Of a DNA stretch of 64,000 bases, positions 58,786-64,000 are shown piece after piece; the stretch's first letter is position 1, and every line of letters starts with the position of its first letter. The position numbers and the translations under genes are program-made. The notes beneath the pieces are model-generated. The model worked only from the letters and a program-made list of their open reading frames with translations, made no database searches and was not told the origin of the DNA. This stretch comes from Nitrospira sp. CR1.3 (GTDB lineage Bacteria; Nitrospirota; Nitrospiria; Nitrospirales; Nitrospiraceae): positions 62,001-126,000 of the forward strand of contig WIAH01000009.1 in NCBI GenBank assembly GCA_014055525.1. Reading direction: 5' to 3'.

Positions 58786-59649
58786 CTACCGAATGACCAA
58801 GACGGAAGCGGTCGATTGTTGCACCACCCGGGTCGAGACGCTTCCTAACAGGAATCTAGCAATAGCTCCCAATCCTTTTGCACCCATCACGATCAGGTCG
58901 GCCTTGCGTTGAGATGCCACCTTCATAATCTCGTCGGCCGGTTTACCGAGCCGACAGACTGCCTCGGCGGAAAAGCCGCTTCTGAGCAACTTCTGTCGGT
59001 ACTCTTCAACTAATCGACTTCCCGCTTCCTTCAACTCCGGATACTTGAGGAACGGCATGACATGGATGACCGTCACCTGAACCGGCGCCTGTTTACCGCC
59101 GCTCCCGGAACCCGTCGATCGGAATTTGGCCAGGAGAAACCTCAACGCGTTCTTGGAGGAAGCCGATCCGTCGGCCGCGAGGACGATCCGCTGCAGCGGC
59201 TTGGCCTCCGCCTTGGCCACAAGCACCGGGCAGGATGCGTGGTGGATGACGTTCGTTGAGACACTGCCGAGCATGAACCGGTCGAGCGCATCCAGTCCCT
59301 GGCTGCCGACGACGACCAAACCGTTCTTCTTGGGCGCCTGCCGGAGAATCACCGGAGCCACGGCTCCGCGAACTTTCCTTACCTTGCCGGTGAGTTTTAA
59401 GATGCGCATCTGTTGTCTCGCGCCGGACAGCGTATCGGCCGCCCTCCGCTCCATTCGCTTAATCTCTTCCTGGATGAACCGTTCATTGCCGGCGATAATC
59501 GGCTGCGCGATGAAAGGCGCGCGCAGCGCGCCGATATCCAGCACGTGCAGGGCTGTGACCCTTGGCCTGTCGACCAACGGTAAGGCGGCGACCCAGTCCA
59601 GACCCCACCGTCCATATTTCGATCCGTCCATGGCGACTAGAACGTTCAT
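58786..59649 (-). CDS. Tandem universal stress protein (two UspA domains)
   Basis: A 287-residue protein with two UspA domains. Domain 1 starts MNVLVAMDGSKYGRWGLDWV and ends with GSQGLDALDRFMLGSVSTNV; domain 2 starts RIVLAADGSASSKNALRFLL and ends with GAKGLGAIARFLLGSVSTRV. G-x2-G-x9-G-S/T motifs in both indicate ATP binding. Such proteins are made under stress or growth arrest. It lies 45 bases downstream of the formate dehydrogenase gene on the same strand. Confidence 0.94.
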   Translation of the reverse strand: MNVLVAMDGSKYGRWGLDWVAALPLVDRPRVTALHVLDIGALRAPFIAQPIIAGNERFIQEEIKRMERRAADTLSGARQQMRILKLTGKVRKVRGAVAPVILRQAPKKNGLVVVGSQGLDALDRFMLGSVSTNVIHHASCPVLVAKAEAKPLQRIVLAADGSASSKNALRFLLAKFRSTGSGSGGKQAPVQVTVIHVMPFLKYPELKEAGSRLVEEYRQKLLRSGFSAEAVCRLGKPADEIMKVASQRKADLIVMGAKGLGAIARFLLGSVSTRVVQQSTASVLVIR

Positions 59650-59694
59650 CTTTCTATCCTTTCGTGATGGGAACCACCCTCAGGTCCTCAGAGA

Positions 59695-62439
59695 CTACAG
59701 TATGAGTTGCCGACGAATATGTCTCCGTTCAGCTTCGTTTTCCGGATGGAGTTTCTCCCGTTCGACCGGCTCCACGCGCACAGCGGATACCTTGTACTCC
59801 GGGCACTTGGAGCTCTCGTCGGCGCTCGAGGAGAGCAACTCGTTGACCGTCGAAGCGGGGAAATGAAAGCTCGTGAACAGATGTCCGGGAAGGACGCGCT
59901 CGCTCCTTATGGCCGGAAGGAGCGCGGTACCTCTGGCGCTCACCAGTCGTATGATGACACCGTCACCCAGTCGCAGCCGCTCCATGTCGACTGGATGCAT
60001 TTCGAGCACGTCCGTATCCACCACATCCATAATGTCCGTTCGTCTTGTTTGGGCTCCGCAATTGTAGTGCTGCAGAATGCGTCCCGTCGTCAAGACAAAC
60101 GGGTACTCTTCTGTCGCTGCCTCCCCCGGAGAGAGATAGTCCACCGGAATGAACCGCGCTCTCCCTTTCGGAAATGTGTCCCCGTGCATGAGCGAAGTAC
60201 CTGCATGTCGGCTGTCCGGCACGGGCCACTGAAAGCTCGAATGGTCCTCCAACCGGTCGTATGATACGCCCGCAAAGATGGGAGTCAGTTGGGCGATCTC
60301 GTCCATAATCTCCGAAGGATGGCGATAGGTCATCGGGTAACCCATACGATTCGCCACCTCGCATACCACACGCCAGTCCGGAAGAATTCCCTGCGGCGGC
60401 TCGACGGCTTTCCTGATCCGCTGAATCCTACGTTCAAGATTGGTGAACGTGCCGTCTTTCTCCAAAAAGGACGCGCCGGGCAGCACGAGATGGGCGAATC
60501 TGGCGGTTTCGCTCATGAAGAGGTCTTGCACGACGAGAAACTGAACCTGCCGGAGTGCCGCATGCACTTTCTTCAGATTCGGATCGGTCTGCGCGACGTC
60601 GTAGCCGATGATCCAGAGCGCCTGTAGGCGACCGTCGAGGGCGGCATCCCACATTTCCGGAGTTTTCATGCCTCGCTTCGCCGGCAGGGGATGCCCGGTA
60701 AGATGCTGATGGCGCGCCGACAGATCGGGATCATCCAGCGGCTGATAGCCGGCAAAATAGGTCGGCAGACAACCGACATCCGATGCGCCTTGCACGTTGT
60801 TCTGGCCGCGAAGCGGGTTGATCCCGGTTCCAGGTCTGCCGATATTTCCAGTCGCCAACGCCAGATTCACCAGCGCGATCACTCCATGACTGCCCCAGCG
60901 GTGCTCTGTCACACCGAGTCCGTGCGCGCAAAGCGACGCTCCGCTTGAGGCATAGCGGCGAGCCGCTTCTCGAATGAGAGGGGCCGGCACCCCGGTGATC
61001 TGTTCGGTCTTCTCCGGCCCGCAGTCCGCGACCGCCCTCATCCATTCGTCCAACCCTTCTGTTCGCTTGCTGGTAAATTGATGATCGACGAGACCTTCCG
61101 TGACGATCACGTGACCCATCCCGTTCAGCAAGGCGACGTTGGTCCCGGGCTCAAGTTGCAGATGCAGGTCGGCCAGCCGAGCCAATTCGGTTCGACGAGG
61201 ATCGATGACGATGAGGGGAACGCCCCTCCGATGGGCTCGTTTCATGCGGGCGCCGACGACAGGGTGGGACTCCGTGGGGTTGGCTCCGACGACCATAATC
61301 AGCTTGGCGAGGTCCAGATCTTCAATCGAATTGGTGGCGGCGGAGGCGCCCAGCGTTTCCATCATGCCGGTCACCGTGGCGCTGTGGCAGACTCTCGCAC
61401 AATTATCGATGTGATTGGTCCCGATCACGCAGCGCATGAACTTCCCCAACAGATAATTCTCCTCGTTCGTCCCTCGACTCGAGGAAATCGTCGCGAGCGC
61501 GTCGGGGCCATGCGCTGTCTTGATCCGCGAGAATTCCCGCGCTACATGGTCCAGCGCCGCGTCCCACGAAATTTCCTTCCAGCGGTTGCCTTCCCGGAGC
61601 ATCGGAACGCGCAGCCGCTCCTGGGCGGTGATGTAGGTCCAGCCGAAACGACCCTTCATGCAGGCATGGCCGAGGTTGGATGGTCCGTCGTCAGCCGGAA
61701 GCATCTGCACCACCTGTCCGTCACGTACACCCGCATCAAACGCACAGCCGACACCGCAATAGGCGCAGGTGGTGCGCACGGTCCTCGTCGGTGTGCCATG
61801 GCGGAGCAGGCTCTTTTCCGTGAGCGCCCCGGTCGGGCATTCCTTCACGCAAGCTCCGCACGATACGCAGTTGGAGCCGGCGAAGGAGGCCTCCTCGTTG
61901 ATGAAGGGACCCGCGCCCGCCACCGGCCTAGCTGAAAAACCCCGCCCCGACATGGTCAAGGCAAAGGTGCCTTGAATTTCATCGCAGGCCCGGACACAAC
62001 GTGCGCAGGATATGCAGGCCATATTGTCGAAGGCGAAGAACGGATTCGAGTCGTCCCGAATCGCAGCTCGTCTCTGCCGTTCGCGCGCCGGATAGCGGAC
62101 CCCGGTCACTCCATGCGCGAGCGCCAGTTCATGCAATGGCGGTGAGCACTCCCCTTCCGGCTGCTCGGAGAGATAGAGTTCGAGGATGTTGCGTCGATGG
62201 CGGGCAAGTCGATCGGTCTCCGTTCGTATCGTCATATCGGGTCGAACCGGCGTGGTGCAGGATGCCGGTGTGCCGGACTGCCCCTCGATTTCACACAAGC
62301 AGAGGCGGCAGGATCCGAAAGGAGCCAGGTGGGGCGAGACGCAGAGACAGGGAATCGAGATTCCGGCCTTCTGCGCAGCGCTATAGACAGTGTCGCCCGG
62401 CTCGGCAGTGACTCGCTTGCCGTTGATCTCGATTTTCAT
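59695..62439 (-). CDS. fdsA: NAD-dependent formate dehydrogenase, catalytic alpha subunit
   Basis: A 914-residue molybdopterin enzyme. N-terminal [2Fe-2S] ferredoxin (IPCLCVSPHLAPFGSCRLCLC), a His-containing cluster region (ECSPPLHELALAHG), two [4Fe-4S] motifs (CISCARCVRACDEI and CVSCGACVKECPTGAL), then the catalytic part with CAYCGVGCAFDAG and the Mo-ligand region NCARVCHSATVTG (Cys, so no selenocysteine). It oxidises formate to CO2 (or the reverse) and passes electrons to FdsB and NAD. It is downstream of fdsB by 90 bases on the same strand. Clear family match; in vivo direction unknown. Confidence 0.93.
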   Translation of the reverse strand: MKIEINGKRVTAEPGDTVYSAAQKAGISIPCLCVSPHLAPFGSCRLCLCEIEGQSGTPASCTTPVRPDMTIRTETDRLARHRRNILELYLSEQPEGECSPPLHELALAHGVTGVRYPARERQRRAAIRDDSNPFFAFDNMACISCARCVRACDEIQGTFALTMSGRGFSARPVAGAGPFINEEASFAGSNCVSCGACVKECPTGALTEKSLLRHGTPTRTVRTTCAYCGVGCAFDAGVRDGQVVQMLPADDGPSNLGHACMKGRFGWTYITAQERLRVPMLREGNRWKEISWDAALDHVAREFSRIKTAHGPDALATISSSRGTNEENYLLGKFMRCVIGTNHIDNCARVCHSATVTGMMETLGASAATNSIEDLDLAKLIMVVGANPTESHPVVGARMKRAHRRGVPLIVIDPRRTELARLADLHLQLEPGTNVALLNGMGHVIVTEGLVDHQFTSKRTEGLDEWMRAVADCGPEKTEQITGVPAPLIREAARRYASSGASLCAHGLGVTEHRWGSHGVIALVNLALATGNIGRPGTGINPLRGQNNVQGASDVGCLPTYFAGYQPLDDPDLSARHQHLTGHPLPAKRGMKTPEMWDAALDGRLQALWIIGYDVAQTDPNLKKVHAALRQVQFLVVQDLFMSETARFAHLVLPGASFLEKDGTFTNLERRIQRIRKAVEPPQGILPDWRVVCEVANRMGYPMTYRHPSEIMDEIAQLTPIFAGVSYDRLEDHSSFQWPVPDSRHAGTSLMHGDTFPKGRARFIPVDYLSPGEAATEEYPFVLTTGRILQHYNCGAQTRRTDIMDVVDTDVLEMHPVDMERLRLGDGVIIRLVSARGTALLPAIRSERVLPGHLFTSFHFPASTVNELLSSSADESSKCPEYKVSAVRVEPVEREKLHPENEAERRHIRRQLIL

Positions 62440-62529
62440 GACTTATTTTGCGTATCGTCCGTCACGTCACAAGTCTTCACGTCACAGAGTAGTCGTGTTG
62501 GCTAGAGCGACTTGACGACTTTCAGACTT

Positions 62530-64000
62530 TTACATTTTCAGACGATCCTTGAATTCATGAGGAAAATGTTCGATCGCCGTCAGAACGGGATAGGGTGCTC
62601 GACCCCCCAGGGCGCAGAGGCTGGCTGTTTTCATCGTGTCTCCCAGATCGGAGAGGAGCGTCAGATCAGCCGTCGTAGCCCCGCCTGCTTGAACCAGTTC
62701 CAAGAGCTCTCGGCCTCGGACCGAACCGATCCGGCACGGTGTGCACTTGCCGCAGGACTCGTCGGCCGTGAATGCCATGAAGTGACGCGCGAGTTCCACC
62801 ATGTCGGTTTGATCGTCGTACACAACGATGCCGCCGTGACCGAGGATGGCTCCCGCATCGGAAAAGGCGTCGTAGCAGATTGGAATGTCCAGCTTCGATT
62901 CCGGAAAGAGACTGCCCAATGGACCGCCGACCTGCGCCGCCTTGAACCGGGAACCGGAGGCCATCCCGCCGGCGAATTGCTCGAGAACCCTTCGCAAAGT
63001 CATGCCGAACGGAATTTCGACCAATCCCGGTTGCTTGACCCTTCCGCCGATCTGCAGCGCAATCGTTCCGCGCGACCGGTCCGTGCCGAGGGAGGCATGC
63101 CAGGCCCCTCCACGCGCCAGAATGCTCGGCACCGTCGCCACAGTCAGCACATTACTGACGATCGTGGGCTTCTGGTAAAGGCCGGATACAGCGGGAAAGG
63201 GGGGTTTTGCGCGCACGACGCCCCGCCGGCCCTCCAATGATTCCAGCAGGGCCGTTTCCTCCCCGCAGACATAGGAGCCCGCTCCCATCACAATGTCGAT
63301 CGGGAATCGGCGGCCATCGAGTTCGAGCAGACCGGCCTCATCCGCAATATGCACGGCGGCCTTCATCGATCCGGCCGCAGCGGGGTATTCCTGACGGCAA
63401 TAGATGTATCCCCTCGTCGCGCCGACCGTATGAGCGCAGATCAGCATGCCTTCGACGAGACGGAACGGATCGCCCTCCATCACCATGCGATCGCAATAGG
63501 TGCCGGCATCGCCTTCGTCCGCGTTCACGACCACAAATTTCTCGTCCTCCTCGGTCAGCAGGGCCGCCTGCCACTTGCTCCACAAGGGAAACGCCGCCCC
63601 CCCGCGGCCTCGAAGGCCGGCGATCTTGAGTTCCTCGATGACCTTGTCTGGAGCCGTCACCAGCGCCTTCTCGAGTCCCCGGAACCCGTCTCTCGTCCTG
63701 TATTCGTCCAGTGCGAGCGGTTGCGTGATCCCGAAGTTCGAAAAAGTGAACCGGGTTTGTGCGGCCAGAAACGGAATGGACTGAAGGGCAACCCCTCCCT
63801 GTCCCGCAAGGATGCCTGGAAGATCGTCCGCGGTCACGTTGCACCAGACGATCCGCCCATCCGGCATGTCCCGCTCGATTATCGGTTCGAGAAAAAAGGC
63901 TCCGCGCGACGAGGTGCGAACGAGGCGGACATTCGATTCGTCTTGTAGCAGCTTCGCGAGCCGATCGACGCCGACCGCTCGAGACGATGTGTCATTGGAC
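62530..64000 (-). CDS. fdsB: NAD-dependent formate dehydrogenase beta subunit, 5' end outside window
   Basis: A NuoF/FdsB-type flavoprotein of at least 489 residues. An ATG at 63867 gives 445 residues, but the frame is open to the window edge and the extra residues (RLVRTSSRGAFFLEPIIERD) fit the thioredoxin-like N-terminus of FdsB, so the gene starts beyond 64000. FMN/NADH motifs are IAGLRGRGGAAFPLWSKW and GAGSYVCGEETALLESLEG; the [4Fe-4S] site is ESCGKCTPCRIGSVRG with a later Cys (ASLCALGG). It transfers electrons from FdsA to NAD. The gap to fdsA contains nothing of note. Confidence 0.93.
   Translation of the reverse strand, partial: SNDTSSRAVGVDRLAKLLQDESNVRLVRTSSRGAFFLEPIIERDMPDGRIVWCNVTADDLPGILAGQGGVALQSIPFLAAQTRFTFSNFGITQPLALDEYRTRDGFRGLEKALVTAPDKVIEELKIAGLRGRGGAAFPLWSKWQAALLTEEDEKFVVVNADEGDAGTYCDRMVMEGDPFRLVEGMLICAHTVGATRGYIYCRQEYPAAAGSMKAAVHIADEAGLLELDGRRFPIDIVMGAGSYVCGEETALLESLEGRRGVVRAKPPFPAVSGLYQKPTIVSNVLTVATVPSILARGGAWHASLGTDRSRGTIALQIGGRVKQPGLVEIPFGMTLRRVLEQFAGGMASGSRFKAAQVGGPLGSLFPESKLDIPICYDAFSDAGAILGHGGIVVYDDQTDMVELARHFMAFTADESCGKCTPCRIGSVRGRELLELVQAGGATTADLTLLSDLGDTMKTASLCALGGRAPYPVLTAIEHFPHEFKDRLKM

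Noticed and set aside
1..64000. CRISPR array, tRNA, rRNA, IS element or prophage
   Set aside because: No regularly spaced direct repeats, cloverleaf with CCA other than tmRNA, transposase or phage structural protein was seen.

Overview
This window looks like chromosomal DNA of a GC-rich, Gram-negative, aerobic bacterium. LpxC, outer-membrane efflux proteins and several signal-peptide proteins indicate an outer membrane. The gene mix (PQQ synthesis, FdsBA-type formate dehydrogenase, DUF5069, DUF2934, a BT1-type carrier, RND pumps with a STAS protein) reminds me most of Nitrospira (Nitrospirota). That placement is recognition of gene families, not a computed result. I see no phage, IS element, CRISPR array, rRNA or tRNA. 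Both halves of trans-translation are present: smpB near 1.1 kb and ssrA (tmRNA) at 45.7 kb.

Layout. 0-1.6 kb: end of an envelope protein, a DciA/DUF721 protein and smpB. 1.7-8.0 kb: a detoxification/redox cluster (DoxX, NmrA, DUF5069, pirin, FrnE-like DsbA, two VOC proteins, a Rieske-flavodoxin fusion, a CDGSH protein). It starts at a promoter whose spacer is filled by a perfect 8-2-8 palindrome. 8.0-12.4 kb: a compact pqqABCDE operon, with overlapping ends, running into an exported sugar-dehydrogenase-like propeller that may use the cofactor. 12.4-16.4 kb: OsmC, a ROK kinase, a metallo-beta-lactamase-fold protein, a HAD hydrolase and an exported protein with two internal repeats.

16.5-39.5 kb holds the most interesting signal. 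A sigma-54 activator with three GAF domains (16585-19173) is followed by three transcription units: an exported protein plus a TerB/Coq4-like gene, an RND adaptor/pump pair, and STAS-small membrane peptide-MFP-RND-OMF. Each unit is preceded by the same arrangement: two 16-bp palindromes (consensus YGCCGANNTNTCGGCA) exactly 18 bp apart, then about 95-110 bp downstream a -24/-12 element with GG-N10-GC spacing. This predicts a local efflux/stress regulon. Between the second and third units (27.8-33 kb) is a group of small stress genes (YciI, DUF1428, SRPBCC, VOC, DoxX, DUF1579) with several broken members, plus an ECF sigma/anti-sigma pair and a YHS protein.

39.5-45.6 kb: DUF2934, nitroreductase, AlkA-like glycosylase, ferredoxin-metallo-beta-lactamase fusion, NmrA, BT1-type carrier and a DedA-rhodanese fusion. 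45.6-50.2 kb: tmRNA, two tandem stem-loops whose stems differ but both pair, an FGE-fold protein, a membrane-anchored SGNH protein, PPK2, and a transcription unit with a strong terminator and two mutually exclusive pairings but no recognised product. 50.4-57 kb: APC transporter, ParB-domain protein, pterin dehydratase, a B12/radical SAM RiPP-type methyltransferase with no precursor in sight, an AhpD-like protein and an inositol monophosphatase. 57-64 kb: a promoter with a small-peptide unit ending in a 12-residue Lys-rich ORF, LpxC, a tandem UspA protein, and FdsA and FdsB of a formate dehydrogenase operon that leaves the window at its right edge.
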